Source: Todiramphus chloris collaris (lineage: Eukaryota > Chordata > Aves > Coraciiformes > Alcedinidae). From it: a DNA stretch of 64,000 bases. A model generated the notes under the pieces. That model was not told the DNA's origin, did not search any database, and saw only the letters and a program-made list of their open reading frames with translations. The stretch spans positions 13,484,023 to 13,548,022 of the forward strand of contig JANVCC010000040.1 in the NCBI GenBank assembly GCA_025345505.1. Direction: 5' to 3'. Positions 49,766 to 63,639 of the stretch are shown here, piece after piece; position 1 is the stretch's first letter, and each line of letters starts with the position of its first letter. The translations under genes were made by a program, and so were the position numbers.

Positions 49766-52400
49766 AGGTGTGCCAAAGTCTATTTTATCTCAGTAAATCA
49801 TTTTGCAGGACTTTAGCAAAGCAGATGTCCAAACACTGCCGTGATAGAGAGGGGGGATATAGAATCCCAACTGGACTAGAAAACCAAGTCCAGTGTTCAT
49901 TGAGTTTTCGAGGGTCAGTCTCAAAACAAGCCAATTTCAATTATCATTCACATACCACTTAGATCTCTCCGATTTTTTTCATTAAAATGTTTCCTTCAGT
50001 CACTGACAAAATGACAGATTCTGTTAAGTGCTAATGGTAAGGGCAGCTGATTTTTTCTTTTTTAGTTGCCTGATTTTCCATCAACTTCAATGCTGAATAG
50101 TCCTTTTACATTATGATTTTGCATTTGCTTTGAACAGATCTAAATGAGAATATGTAGTTTAGGGGAGTGAAGAAGTAAGCTTTTGATGCAGGAATTTGAA
50201 TAGTTCTGCAACTGTTATTTAGCTTTCATTTTAGTATTCTGAGATGGGATGGAAGGAGACATCCCATCTCCAGCTTCCCATAATTGCTACAAATACGAAG
50301 GAAGAAGGCTATTTTCAGTTGGCAATTTCTGTGCTGCTTATATGTGATAGCAGTAGAAAAAGAAGAGATTAAGTTATACATCAGCCTTGGAAAGGATGCT
50401 CCATGCTCAAGAGACAGTAAGAAAGAAATCTTCAAGATATTTAATGAAATACAGACATTGCTGAAGAGGAAAGAAGCAAAGTATCAGTAAAATACACCTG
50501 GGTAGACAAAGGAAGCCAAAGTATGCTGAAGAGCTCTAAAACAAATAAAAGAAACTTGGACTTAGCATTGAAAGAAATACAGGCTAAGATATAAAAGGAC
50601 TCAGGGTAACAAAAAGCACAGAAAATAACAAAAACTTAAGGACAGCATGTCTTGAGTGAGGTAACAAACTGCTACCAGCCAGCAAACGCACTTTTAAGCA
50701 AAAAGCAAATGCTGAAAAAGGGAACGGACCACACAGTGTAAAATAAGTAGAGATGAAAAAAAAGGAGAAAGAGAAGTAAAACTGAATGCACACAAGCGTT
50801 GTTCTTTATGAAATCCTATCTTTCAGTTTTCTAATTCACCTCTTGTGATATTTATTCTTCATTTCACTAGTCTTTCATATTCTCACCCCTTCTATAACAT
50901 TTCACAAGCCTTTCAGCATTCTGGCCTTCTTCTGGTCCCACCTTCTCTCAGTTGTTTCCACCACAAACACAGCAAAGGCTCCAACTATGATGTCTTATCA
51001 TTATACTCCAGACCTATCCTTGTTCAGACTAAAAGCATGAGTTGCATCTGTGCCTCCTCCTCAGGGATCTACATGATGCTACTGCTATAGAGCTATCTAG
51101 GTGATTAGGAAATACCTCTTAAAACCTTACTCCTAACATTTTCCCTTATCTCTCCTGTAAAACAAACCAACAGAGTACCCACAGTCTTCTCAGCATCTCT
51201 ATCCTGTCCTCTTCCTAGGGCCCAGGGCATTCCTTATAAACCCAGCCTCCCTAGGACCTCACACCCAGAGCATGCCAAACCCTTCCAGAACTTTTCTGCA
51301 TGCCGTGCAAAATCAACATGTAATTATGCAACCTTTCCTGCAAGTCTCTGAAAACACCATTTTCTTCACTTATCTGGTTTTCCTACGTGCCCTTTCTTCA
51401 GGCACTTCCTCCTCCTCTGTTACCTCAAACATGAACTGCTTATCTTCATGTTCAAAGCCCTTCCCAGCCTGTGTCTATCTTACTTGTCTCTCACTGAGTA
51501 TTAGGAGGTCAATCCCTGCCTCAGGTTAGCCCATGACCCCAGCATCTTTCATCTGCTTGTTACATTTTAAACAAGCACTTTCTCCCCTACTGCTGTCACA
51601 CTGGGAAGAGGTCCCATAAATATCCACCAAATTATTCCATTATACATCTTCAAACACCTCTTTAAACCACACTATGATGCCCACAGAAGTTTTCACAAAG
51701 CACAAACCGCTTGTTTTATAAGACCATAGCCAGCTAATGCCGTTTCATGTTCCTGTACATCTAAATCTTTTGTATCCTGTCAAACACTTAACTGAGATGC
51801 CTGTATAGTCTCTTTTTGATCTGTGTTCATACTGTGACTGGCATATATATCTGAATTTCCAGATGCTACTACATAGAGCTACAGTTCCTATATGCTTTAT
51901 TGTTAAATATATAAATATGTACTTTACATGCAGGCATAAAGGCCTTTAATAGGTGCAATGTGGTCCTTGGCAATGAAGCCAAGATTTAAAAAAAAATTCA
52001 AAATCTAGACTTTTACAAGTTATATTTTTGTAATAGTATTAAAAAGATTCTGCAAGTATTGAAGAAAGAGTTATACGTGAGTTTATGAGGAAGCACTAAT
52101 AACAGAAAACAACAGATACTGATTTACAGAGTGACACAAAGAAAGCTTGTTGATATTATCCATACATGACTAGACTAACATCCATACTTAAGAGAAATTA
52201 GTTATTTCTTCCACTTCCTGACTATTGCATGTTTTTAATCCTTTCTGTTCCTAAAACAGGAAATGTGAAGCAACTTGAATTCTAATTTAGAGCGAAAATT
52301 TATTTCAGGGAGATGTTTTTTAAATACCAACAATAGGCATGGGTTTTTATTAAAATCACCATTTACTGTAAACAAAGGAGCAAATCATTAAAGCTGCCAC

Positions 52401-52430
52401 TGCTTCAGAAGCCTTCAGAAGCCTTCAGAA
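52401..52430 (+). repeat. 10-bp tandem repeat, three units
   Basis: The unit GCCTTCAGAA occurs twice exactly (52,411-52,430), preceded by one variant copy TGCTTCAGAA. Confidence 0.85.
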
Positions 52431-53820
52431 GAATGGAAATTCACTTGTTTAGCAGACTTTGACATATATTTGATCCCTCAAAGTCATATTTTATAATAAG
52501 CAATAAGTCTGAAGAACCTCAGTGTTCCAAATGAAATCATTATTCTGCAGACTGAACCTAATGCTGAGGTAATGTAGAGTCTGACCTTTCCAAATAAATC
52601 TCTGCTAATAAATGTTCCTCTCTAGTCTCTGGAACAACAGAAGCCTCTAAGGCAGCAACAAACTAGGAACAAGGGCAAGATGCAATAGGGAAGCAAGAGA
52701 CAATGTGATTTAAAGGTGAAAGGATTTGGACATGACCCTACTGGGCAAAAAGAGGCAGAAAGGCTACATTTTTCATGAGTGCCTAGGGCATCTTGTTTGC
52801 AGAGTCTAAACCTCTGGTGAACAGCTCACTGCAATTCCTGTCTTCTATTTTTGAATTTTATCAACCTGATTTTTATGTCAGAGAGACGAGAGGTACAGCA
52901 GTTGCTGTACATCGATTTACATGAGGGAATTATCACTACATACACTAGCCATTCATAATACCACTAGAGGTGCTATTATTTTTACCAGCATCAGTAACTT
53001 TTAATTCCCAGGTATAAAGAACATTTCTTGTAAAAAGTTCTGTATAAGTATAAAATTAAATACTCCCACACAGACCCATCTTCGCTAGGATGATGCTTCA
53101 CTTCTCCAGTAAACCAGGGATAAAGGATCGCTACAGAGGTGGGACAGAAATGATGCTAATAACCTAACTGAAATGCATATTTGAGAAGAGATTTTCTCAA
53201 AGTGGATTAAACAAAGGGGCATAGCAGGGGAGCCATCCGGAGTCGACAGAACAGCACTAAAAACTCACTTAGGGCACTTCGGTGGAGTTCTTCAACAAAT
53301 TGCGCCACTTACTGAGTCCAGGGAAAGTTCCTTTCACGTGTAATAGTCTGTAATGGTTCCTCCTTTGTTAGCCTGAGCGTTTCAGACAAAGCAGCTCCAG
53401 TTAGGCACGGGTTTTGATTGCACATCTGTAGAGGTAATAGCTTTCAATGACACATCTTCTGAGTGACAGGTCAAACACAAAAGGCCTTTCCACTTGCATC
53501 TAGGGTGAGGTTAAGATACCCCCGGAATCACACACAGCAGAAATGCTGACAGAGAAGCATCTTGCTCACACAACTTATACCCCTGAACTAAGTAGCTATC
53601 CTGAGATTTCTAAGTGATGCTCTGTGCTCAAAGCTATGATGTTGCTTCTTCTTGGCTCACCAGATGGACAGAAGCTCTGCACCAGTGAGGCCCCATACCA
53701 ACTGCTCAGGCAGTTTTTACTCACAAGTGTTTGCAGAGTCCGTACATAACAGAAGAAATTTCTGGATGCGTTTTCTTTTTCTCCTTCAAACACCATAAAG
53801 ATTCTTTAACAGTTTGTATT

Positions 53821-53825
53821 CAAGT
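53821..53825 (+). repeat. Target-site duplication, left copy (CAAGT)
   Basis: CAAGT sits directly before the TG start of the LTR and is repeated directly after its CA end at 54,390-54,394. A 5-bp duplication is typical of ERVL-class integrations. Confidence 0.88.
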
Positions 53826-54389
53826 TGTCCTGGTTTCAGCTGCAGTAGAGCTATTTTTTCTTCTCAGTAGATAGATAAGTGCTGTCTTTTGGATTCAGTA
53901 GTGGAAGTGGTGAGAGAAGAAAGCTGATAATATACAAACGCTTTTAGTTGTTGGTAGGACATGAAGGACTTTTCAACTTCCTGGGTCTTGCTAGTGTGCC
54001 ACGTGCACAAGAAGCTAGGAGGGAATGTGGTCAGAGCAACGGGCTTAAACTGGCCCATGGAATATTCTATATACAACACCATTCCCAGTGTACAGCTGCA
54101 GGTTGGCTGGGAAGCTGGGGCTCTTCTGGGATCGAGGGCTTGAGATTTTTGCTTGTGCAGGAACGGGCTGCTCTTGGTGAGCAGGGGGTGAGCAACTGCA
54201 TTATGCATCACTCCTTAGTATACTCTATTACTACTATTATCATCACTATTTTTATCATTATTAAATCATTTTTATGTCAACCTACCATTCCCCTTACTTT
54301 TACCTACCCAGTTCTCTCCCCTCCATCCCCCGGGGCAGGGGAAGGTAAGCAAGCAGCTGCAAGGTTTTTACCTGACAGCTGGGATGACA
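53826..54389 (+). mobile_element. Solo LTR of an avian ERVL-type endogenous retrovirus
   Basis: A 564-bp LTR in plus orientation, starting TGTCCTGGTTTCAGCTG and ending ATGACA. I recognise the family from its start, from GTGCACAAGAAGCTAGGAGG, CCATGGAATATTCTATA and the ATTAAA polyadenylation signal (54,260-54,265), and from the 3' part with TTTTACCTACCCAGTTCTCT, CCCTCCATCCCCCGGGG and AGCTGGGATGACA. These are hallmarks of the very common bird ERVL LTR. No internal viral sequence or second LTR is present, so it is a solo LTR left by recombination between the two LTRs. The 164-codon frame running through it is a chance frame. Confidence 0.92.
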
Positions 54390-54394
54390 CAAGT
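54390..54394 (+). repeat. Target-site duplication, right copy (CAAGT)
   Basis: Exact copy of the 5 bp at 53,821-53,825, flanking the solo LTR. Confidence 0.88.
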
Positions 54395-55586
54395 ACACTG
54401 CCAGGTCCTTCAAAAATCCTTCTAAAGCAAATATATAAATAAAAATTCCTTGTGCTTTCGATAGCTTTACTCCTATAGAGGACACAGAGACACCTATGCT
54501 GAGGTAATACTCCAGTTACACATTCCTAGGTAATGAGATTTATCTCTCAGGATCAATTTTCCATTAATAGCATTCAGTGCTCCATCCAACTTTCCAATTA
54601 ATTTGACCTGTGAACCTCAAGTGTTCTGACTCTGGTTTCTAAACTACCAGAATGTAATGTCAACATAACACAGAAAAATTACAGCAGCAAGACTTTAACG
54701 GACAAACTGATGCTTACTGGAGAATTTTAAGGCAGTTTAATGGAAAGTACTGTAAATTCAGAAAACACTGAGAAAGAAAAAAACCCCAAACCAACAACAG
54801 AAAAATAACCCTGAGAAAATGCTTAAATACAGAGGTTTCTGCTGTTTCTACCTAGGCTGTTGAGTCAGTAAGCTAAGCAATCTCAAACTACATTTATCAT
54901 AATTGTCTGAGGCAAGAAAAGAAAGAGTTGCTACTGATCTGCAAAAAGTTTTTTTCTTCCACTCTGCAATGTTAAAGGAATCAATCTCTTAACTAAAGAA
55001 AAAATAACAGTATTGATAATCAAAAAGATGGCTTAGCTTCTGTAGGACAATGGGTGGGTTGTGTTGGTACTATAATAGCATAAGTGCCAGGTTTGATTTT
55101 GCCTTTGACATGCCAGCTGCTAGGTTATGATTACTGCAATCAATTCTTGACAGTAAAAGAGACATCTCCAAAATGTTCAGCAGGACAAGCAAATTATTAG
55201 GAGACTAATAACTGCATTAATTTCTCAGTGTTGTGGATGGCACAGGTACAGTTTATTACACCAAGTCCAAAGGGCTGAAAACCTATTAAAGTGAATGCAA
55301 ATACAACGCAATGTCAGCTTGAAGTACATTTCCAGCTCTGTATCTGTGGCTGTACACATGAGCTTCCATTCTTACCTGCTCCATTTCATTTTTGTTTTGT
55401 TTTTGAGGAAAGTCTCTTAAAATTATTTTTTTTTTGGTTTTAAAACAAACAAACAATATGCTATACCAATAAGAGTGTGTTGAAAATGATGCTTAAACTT
55501 ATAGAATGATTAGCTTTGCCAGAAGCCAAACTCTTGTTCAAGGCAACAAGTATTAAGCTGCTTCCACTTATCTAGAAACGTACAGC

Positions 55587-55601
55587 AAAAAAAAAAAAAA
55601 A
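55587..55601 (+). repeat. A15 homopolymer
   Basis: Fifteen consecutive A with no polyadenylation signal just upstream. Confidence 0.85.
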
Positions 55602-55934
55602 GAAATTTCAAACTTTTTCCCTGAATTTCTAATAAGGAAGTAAATATCACCAAATACCAATCAACTTTTGTAATAGCCAGGTTTTGGCAAGGATATGTAA
55701 GTTACAACTGGTTTAAGAGTCATAGTTAAAGATGCACACCGATGAATTTAATTCTTGGAGGTACCAAAAATACACTGTTGTGTTCCCACAGAAATACTGT
55801 CTCAACACAGCCTACCCTAGCACTGAAAAAACAAGGATGTGCAATTTTATCAGTGAAATGAGAAAGTACAGGCATGCACAGAATACATACTGCAGATCTC
55901 TGGGTACAGGGGGCTACCTGGAAAGAATAAAAAT

Positions 55935-55945
55935 GGGGGGGGGGG
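55935..55945 (+). repeat. G11 homopolymer
   Basis: Eleven consecutive G in an A-rich context. Confidence 0.85.
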
Positions 55946-56009
55946 TTACTGCAAGAAAAGTAGAGAGACCTTTAGAGTAACAACTGAGAATGCCTCTCTC
56001 CTATGCAAT

Positions 56010-56046
56010 TTATCAATGAACTGAGGCACGGTTAACAACAGCAAGG
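56010..56046 (-). mobile_element. Possible MIR fragment
   Basis: ATCAATGAACTGAGGCACGG followed by TTAACAACAGCAAGG resembles the antisense MIR segment (GAGGAAACTGAGGCACAGAGAGGTTAAG and the following TTGC). Only about 35 bp match, so this is tentative. Confidence 0.25.
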
Positions 56047-56191
56047 GAGATTACAGGCATCAATCCCTGACCTTTTCACTCTACTCTGATCCACACAAGT
56101 CATCTTCCCCTAGCTGTATCTGCATAGGAATTGCAGCCTTTTTGTCTTCTGTTTTTGGGTGTGTTTTGTTCTGGGATTTGTTGTTTTGTTT

Positions 56192-56222
56192 GGGTTCTTT
56201 GGGGGGAGAGCAGGGCAAGGGG
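56192..56222 (+). other. Canonical G-quadruplex motif
   Basis: Four G runs (3, 6, 3 and 4) are separated by loops of 6, 6 and 3 nt, which fits the G3+N1-7 rule. It lies in a T/G-rich tract (about 56,140-56,235). No promoter or gene is seen next to it. Confidence 0.6.
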
Positions 56223-58504
56223 TGTTTTTTTTTCTTCTCCTCGGCCTTTTAGAGGATGAGCTAACAGGCTATTTTAATTCAGGGGATGGTCTCTCCTAGA
56301 CACCCCCAGCAAAGGAGACAAAACTGTACGTACTACATGGTTTAGCCTAAGAAAGCAACACCCCTGGGAGCTCCAATAAGCCACACTGCAGGCACCAGAA
56401 GGCACAGACACTAAGATTTCCAGAGCTGGCACCAGCCACAACAGCAATGCAATCGGCTATTGGAGAACTCAGTTCCTAGGTTTAGGAACACTCACGGAAT
56501 CCTTACTTTCTCTAGAACTTACACAAAAATAAATATCATCACCCGTCAAGCTAGAGAACTCCCCCCCCTTGGACAATGGTGTGCACTCTCTCTGCCTTCA
56601 ATTACAGAAATGCGCTACTCCAGGAAAAGCATCTGCAAGGCTTCCCAAACTTAGAGCTACCACGGGATGCTGCAATGTATCTCTCTTGCAACAGATGTGC
56701 ACTTCTAAATTGTCCTTTTTTGCTTCCCAGAAAACCTCCTACCTATTACAAATGCTTATTTTTCCCTCCTCAGAGAAAGGCAGGTAAATGTAACCACATG
56801 AAAGATATTAGTCAGATGACATGGTAGAATTTCAACACTAACAGGATACTTGTCCTAGCACTCCAGTGCAGAGCACGGCAAAGCACATTTACAGAACAGA
56901 TAAGAAGTTTAGATGGTAAAGAAGTAAACTACTTTCAAAAAAACCAAACCAAGAAACCTCTGAAATTCTTTTAGGCCTGTGGTATTGAAGTACACCTTCA
57001 TACAGTTCGTCCAGAATTTCAGACAGCCCACTATATTACATGCAGAACAATCAAAAAGAACACTAGCTCTGGTGAGGAAATTAGCCTGATTCTTACAGCA
57101 GAGGAGACAAAAATTACATTTCGGATAACTTAGTTATTAGGCAGATTATTAAAAATCATCAGGAAAATCTAACAAACCTAAGTATCAAACCTTTAACTAT
57201 GAAGCTTACAGAATGTAAAAAAGGAGAGATCCATTCCCAAGTAGAGTTCTAGAGACTCTCATTATGATAGGCCTTCCTATTAAATATGCTAAATGCATGA
57301 GAAGCACTACAGCAATTGAGCAGTTGCTGTTCTTGTGTCTCCAGGGCACAGCATGCCTCCAATGAAACAGGAAAGGATGTAGCTAACATCACTTTTAACC
57401 TTTTCTGGGTGGTTAATCTTCAAAAGATTTGCTTTTAAGCCATTGTAGAAAGGTTCTCAGTTTGGATGAACATTTGGATGTCAAGTCCTCCATTCGCCGA
57501 ATGGAAGAAATAGATAACAGATTTTGAGGTTTTTTTACATAAAATTTATAACAGTCACTGAGGCAAGCTCTTCCAAAAACATAACTTTATCATAGCTGAT
57601 AATTTTAGTGGATTTTCAGTGGTTGTAAGGCAAAGCACTACAAATATGATTTGCTCCAACATTCAAAACGTTTTCAGTATTACTCTGAATATATGGTTTA
57701 GAAATAATTCACCTCAGGCTAATGTTTGCCTTATAGGCAATACATAGTCCATTTAAAGAAGCAACACAAAACTGGAAACACCAGAAAATGCTTTAATGAA
57801 ACTCTGTTTTATATGGGGGTTATATTAGTTCCTGAAGATAATCCATATCCAGAAATACTCAACCATAGCAACCAATGAATTTGGATTATTCCTTAAAAAT
57901 ACCTAAAAAGCCCACCACCACAGACAAAACCTATGCAATTAAATAATTAGACACCCTTACTGTGTCTAGTGCATAAAATACTATTCCTCACCAGTTTCTG
58001 ATAAAAACTAACACTGCGGTGATGCATCCATATTCTTCTGAGGTACCTGTTCACTTACTGAATTCCATTCAGTGGGATGAAAGAGGATGGCTTATTTTGC
58101 CATTAAACCGAAGTGAAGATGTTTTAATGGGTCTTTGCCTTCCAGTGTCCCTCACTAAGACAGTGGAATAGTCAGTTTTTATAAAGTAATACACGCACTC
58201 GGTCAGCATTGTTGTTACAGAAAGCCCTTCTACATTTCTTCCAACAGGAACAGAAATTGCTATTGGAGATGCTTCAGTGTAGGTTTAAAGGAACATGCTT
58301 TGACTCTTACAATTGACTGACCTAATGCTTGCTGCACAAAGCTACGTTACTCCTAAATGTCATCTTCAGTAGACCAAACTTCCCATAAAGACATTCAAAT
58401 CTAACCTTACTATTAAACAGATGTAGTATTGCAAGAGTTTAGATTCATGCTGTTCTAGACACTTGCCCCTTCATCATGCAGACTTTTTCTCCTGTGGTTT
58501 GATT

Positions 58505-58533
58505 TAGTGAATTTACTGAGTAGTGAATTTACT
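58505..58533 (+). repeat. 13-bp direct repeat, period 16
   Basis: TAGTGAATTTACT occurs at 58,505-58,517 and 58,521-58,533, exact. Confidence 0.75.
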
Positions 58534-61500
58534 TTAGTAGCCCCTTTTCTGAGACCAACAGCAAAAGGGGATCACAGAGATAAAGTCAGTAAAAAGCTCA
58601 ACAGTGTCACAAATCCTGGAATGGCAAGAACCACTGACATGTTTAAACACACCACCCTCAATGACCTGTCAGCCACTGCCATGTCCCAGAATGCTAACTG
58701 GGCCAGAGAAGGAAGAAGTACTTTGACTCACCCTTCTTGCAAGATCTGCCTTTGCCTCTTACTCTCAGGCAAGGCAGTTAAAATTATAGATAACATCTGT
58801 ATTTTTTACATCGCCTGGTGCAATGAGGCTAGGGCCTCCAAGAAGCTTGCAGTGTAAATAACACAGAGTAAATAACAATGACACATGCTTTTTAACTGCA
58901 GAAACTCATCACCCTTGCTAAAGCGTGCATCACATACGCTGCTACTGCCTCTCACTGTTCATTAAAAGAGAATGAATCCTGAGGGAGGCATCATTGAATA
59001 CAGATATGTCTCCAACATACCAAATCATATCCTGAGCCTGCAGTAAAGCTAATAAAACCATATTAAATACATTCCAAAAGTTCCCTTGGCTTAGTCCATG
59101 CCACTTGGGCAATTTATAATTTAAAGGAGAATATGAGATTAGAGAGAGATGAAAATAGTGTGATCCAGACTTTGAAACAACAGTTTAACTATTCTGTCAT
59201 ACTCAGAGGATTTATTGGTTTATAGCACATAGAGAGCTTTCTAGTGCTCTGTATTTTCTCTTTCATAAATGGTATGTCCAGGAATGTAGGATTCCCAAAT
59301 AAATTACAAAAACATACTACTTGTAAAATCTGTATAATCAAACCCACTACATTTTCCAGATCTCTGTGTGTCACAGTGATCGCGCATCACAGACGTGCCA
59401 TATTTACCCTAACAATCAATAGCATCCTGCTCCCTGGGCTAATGTGGCTTTTAAGTGGCAATGCCCAAGATACACTCTCTACCCTTGTCTGAACTTTGAC
59501 CTTCAAATTATGTAACATTATAGTTTGATTACTTGAACCAAAAAGCTCACCACACACTTGATTAAGAGGCTCTCATCATAAACATTAATTCTCTATGAAT
59601 AAGTGCACCAAAATTTAGCTTCTGAAAAGGAGCAAACTCTACAAAAATTCCTTACCAGGTTTATGTTATTAAGATTAGACTGTCTCTTGTTTTCATTCAA
59701 GAGCAAGTACCAATGCTATCCTGAAGGTGTAACACATATGCTTCCTTTCCAAGCAGAGCTCTTTTGCCACTCAAGTTCTGCTATATGCCCACAAAACAAG
59801 GTAACAGTACACACACCAGTAAAACCTACAGTGATAACAATACATTTTAAAACATATTTATAGAATATAGTACTGTCTGTATTGCCCTTTCAGAGAAATA
59901 TAATCTCTAGATACTTTCTTCTCAACAAAGACTCTGTCTGAAGTGCTGATGAGTTAAATAAGCTTGGTGTGATAACTGACAACATCCTATACATGTTTTT
60001 CTCCCCCCCCAATATTCTGTTGCAAATACAGACTTTCAAGTGAATCGTCTCTGTCTCAACAACAGTATGATAATACTTTGTATCAGTCAGAACAAAAATT
60101 CTTTAAATGGAGCTGACAGGTAAATTCTAAGGCTTACTGTTTTAGAAGGAATACCTCCCTCTGACAAAGAAGGTCTGCTTCAGGTAATCACAGCTTTTCC
60201 AAACTTTGCTCATATTTATAGACTGCCATGGAAGATTAATCACATGGTACCATTTTCATCCAGGAAGAAGTAATTCCATCATGCTACATTTTCAGATGTA
60301 CCAGTGAGGTATTCAGATTAACACTCGTACCAGGATAAGCTGAATGGAAAAAGAAACTTGCACATACTGTAGCATGAAAACCCCATACTGGATCAAAATC
60401 CAGTGTTAAAAATCCTGGGAACTCTCCAAGTAAAACTGTTATTATTAATATGTCTGAATAGGTTAAGAGACAGATTGCAGCAAAGCCACCTTAATTTCAC
60501 ATTAGCTGAATTTCTTTCACGACTGACAATACACCACTTCTGACTTGTTCTGGAGCAATTGCAGAACTTCTCACCCAGGAGAGCAGAACTCCCCTGCTTA
60601 TTCAAACAAACCAAATGGGTACTGTCTGGATTTTCTGATCTAAAGTTTCTACAACAAAAATCTTTGCTGCAATTCCAAGACACTCTTATCCTAGTCTTAG
60701 AATAAGCTGCTTTTCACACATCCATTAACACAAAACAACAGAGGGGAGCATTCCTCAGTGCTTTTTCTGTGTTCAAGGAAGAGATGTGAAAGCACTATCT
60801 GCTGTAGATAGCTAGAGCCTTGCCAGCTAGCAGCAGAAAGGCGGCAGGAAACTCTACATGTAGGAGTCCTACGGAGGCAGCGTAGAAGGAACTGCTGAGA
60901 ATTCATTTCTGACTGGGCTTACAATGCTGACATGCACTCCTGAGGGAAAGTAAGTAAACACATAAAATAAACAAAGAAAACAAGCAGAAAAAAAACACCA
61001 AACGAACCAAAAACCAGCCTTACTGCTCTTTGACTCTTCCTGTAGCAAGTTGCACATGAGAAGAGAGTGGCAGTGGAAGACTGAATTCCCCACTGCCTGC
61101 ACCAGCCCAGTCAGCACTGCTGCGAAGCAAGCCATAACATCACATCTTGGCCCAGCAATGCTGAGAGAGCATTTTTGTCTCCTGAAATTCCCTCACATGG
61201 CTTGGCTCATGAAAGAGCACAGAGACTCACCCATTTTTTGAGCATTTCTTTGAGCAAATTCTTGGTTTCTGTGTTATGTAGGGTCTAGTCCTATCTCCTA
61301 CCTAGGGTGTCTGGGCCACAAAACAAACCCGAAAACCAGGGGGAAATAATTCCCACTGCTATACCCAATTCTCACAGTTGCCTATATTCTCCGAACAACA
61401 CAATTCCGCACAGTGCTACAGCTTCTTTTCACATCTTTATCAGGACACAGCCAGTCATTAACACCACATCAAGGTAGCTTCTCCTTAGAATCATTACTCC

Positions 61501-63610
61501 TTTTCTAGCTCCGTGCTGCTTTTGTCTTTCTTTTCTCCAGAGCATTTCAGAAACAGGATACATTTGGGTACCCATACAAACTTCATTTCTCTTTCCTCAT
61601 GAGTGAATCTTGGCTTTGCTGTAGGCTACAAAAGTTCTGCCACGTAGTTGAGAAAGCCAGTACTTCATTCCAATTTCTGTCTTTCTTTTCTAGTAACTCC
61701 TGATGCCATAAGTAGCCTATTCACCTTCACTGACAGGATCTGAGAAAACTTGCTTCATCTAATCCAGAAACTTAGCTACAGTCCTAACTCAACAATACAA
61801 AGATTGCCTCCCTGTGCCTACTAGCACTGCTCTATTTTGTGTCCCTTCAACACCTTACGCTATGTAAGGCGCACAAGCATTCAAGAAATAATAGATGAAG
61901 AGTAACCAAAGAAACTTGGCTTCCACCTTTCTAAAACTTGGGTTAAAACCTCTTTTCCCCTGTCAGCTGCATTTGCAGCACGGGGGGATTACGTGGACAT
62001 CATCAGCGAAATGTCCTTCTCCTCCAGTGCTGACTGCCACATCCCCTGCTGCCGGACAGGACTACACGCTGCACTCCTGCCAGACACAGAAAGGGCTACT
62101 TTACAACCTGCTGTGGCATTTTTTTTTCTAGTCATTTAATTCCACAGTGCTCCTAATTTCAGTAGAAGTTACAGCTGATAGATGCCCAAGAACAGTACAA
62201 GGAATATTCGCTGGCCTTAACTCTCCTCCTCCCTTCCTTGTTGCCATTTCTCGAAATCTTCAGCTGAAGTTAATCTCTTGAAAAACTGAGGGATTCCCAA
62301 GAGAAAACTAAACCACACTAAGAATGACGACAGCAAATAATTGATGACTTCAAACGAACGGGTGAACAATTACTGAGACAATGAAATGATACAGTGAGTG
62401 AAATACTTAAATTTAGCTAATTCTATGTCCCAGTTTTCTGAGATTCTGTTGAATGTCTAAGGATTTCTGAAAGAAATTGACAGTAAGCTGCATGAGAAAT
62501 TTAACGTGGAATTCAATGATGCTTTTTTCTTACAAAACACTTAGCATCTAAAATCCTTTTTCTGATATCACTGTATTACCAACACTAACGTTTCGCTAGC
62601 AAATCTGGGCTTCTGGGCTGGGGTTGGCCTAGAAGTGGAAGAACGTGTTCAGTTCAACAGTCATTGGGAAAGCAGAAACTCCCCTGGTACCATACAGGGG
62701 GCCAGCCCTTTCCCATGAAGATGATTGCCAGCCCTTGGGAACCCCCACACGGTGACTGGGGGCTTCAGCACTGCGTGCTTACATCATGTTACTGACCCAA
62801 CGCAGAGACCAAGGACCAACCAGCAGCACTTCCTTAGCAACAGATTTCAGGAATCTCATCCCTGACTCTCGGCTAATGATGAGTTTTGTGAGGTCTGTAC
62901 AGCAACTGTCAATTTGTTTATGTCGCAAACTACTAATCCCCTAAAACATAGTGACAAGGACCTTTTCTTCATGGTCTAGACCTCTCTCCCAGCTGATTTT
63001 TGGGGCACATTTGTTTCTGCAGGGTACACAAACTATTACAACTAGACAAATACTTTTGTCATGGTAGCTAATTGGCACAGAATCAACTAAATAGCCTATA
63101 ACCAGTCAACTGCCCCTACTTACCAGGGACTCAGCTGCTCTGGAGGGCTCAACCGAAAACGGGCTGACAGCAGAAACCATGAGCTCCGTTTTCTCCTCGC
63201 CAGTCACTCTGCCTCTCCATGTACCTGCTGATCACCCACTGCTCACTGGGCAAGCAACTGCTTCTTTCACACTGCTAATAAGAATTCATGCTTTTATTAT
63301 TAATCAAGGTAAAAATCTTTGCTGTTTAACCTGAAACGAGCTGCTTCATCATCACATCTCACTCCTTTGATCAACAATGACTACGCAGCCTGTAAATATT
63401 GTCAGGCAAAGATTTTCTCGTGTTGTCTTTCTACAGCACCTCCCACAACAGAGGGCTGATCTCAGCTAGAACCTCTCACAACTGTTGCCACCAGCGTGAC
63501 CGAGCTGTTATTCCAGTAGCTAATTTGTATTTGTTTTCTACAGAAAAGTTTTTACTTTTAAGGACTGGAAATGCAAATTCTCCTAAAGCAATGTATTCTC
63601 CTAAAAAGCA

Positions 63611-63639
63611 ATATATATATATATATATGTATATATATA
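63611..63639 (+). repeat. (AT)n microsatellite, one interruption
   Basis: An AT dinucleotide run broken by one G (ATGTAT). It accounts for the YIYIYMY peptides in both orientations. Confidence 0.92.

Larger units (their letters stand above)
48300..53820. other. Noncoding region between CpG island segment and solo LTR
   Basis: About 5.5 kb without a recognised gene. It contains a T13 run, a MIR-like SINE at 49.63 kb and a 10-bp triplicate near 52.4 kb. Short frames at 50.2-51.5 kb are pyrimidine-rich or A-rich chance frames. Confidence 0.65.

Noticed and set aside
53948-54442. 164-codon plus-strand open frame
   Set aside because: It runs through the solo ERVL LTR and out of its 3' end; LTRs of this family do not encode this protein, so it is a chance frame. 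A 33-nt exon-like segment at 54,316-54,345 is LTR sequence as well.
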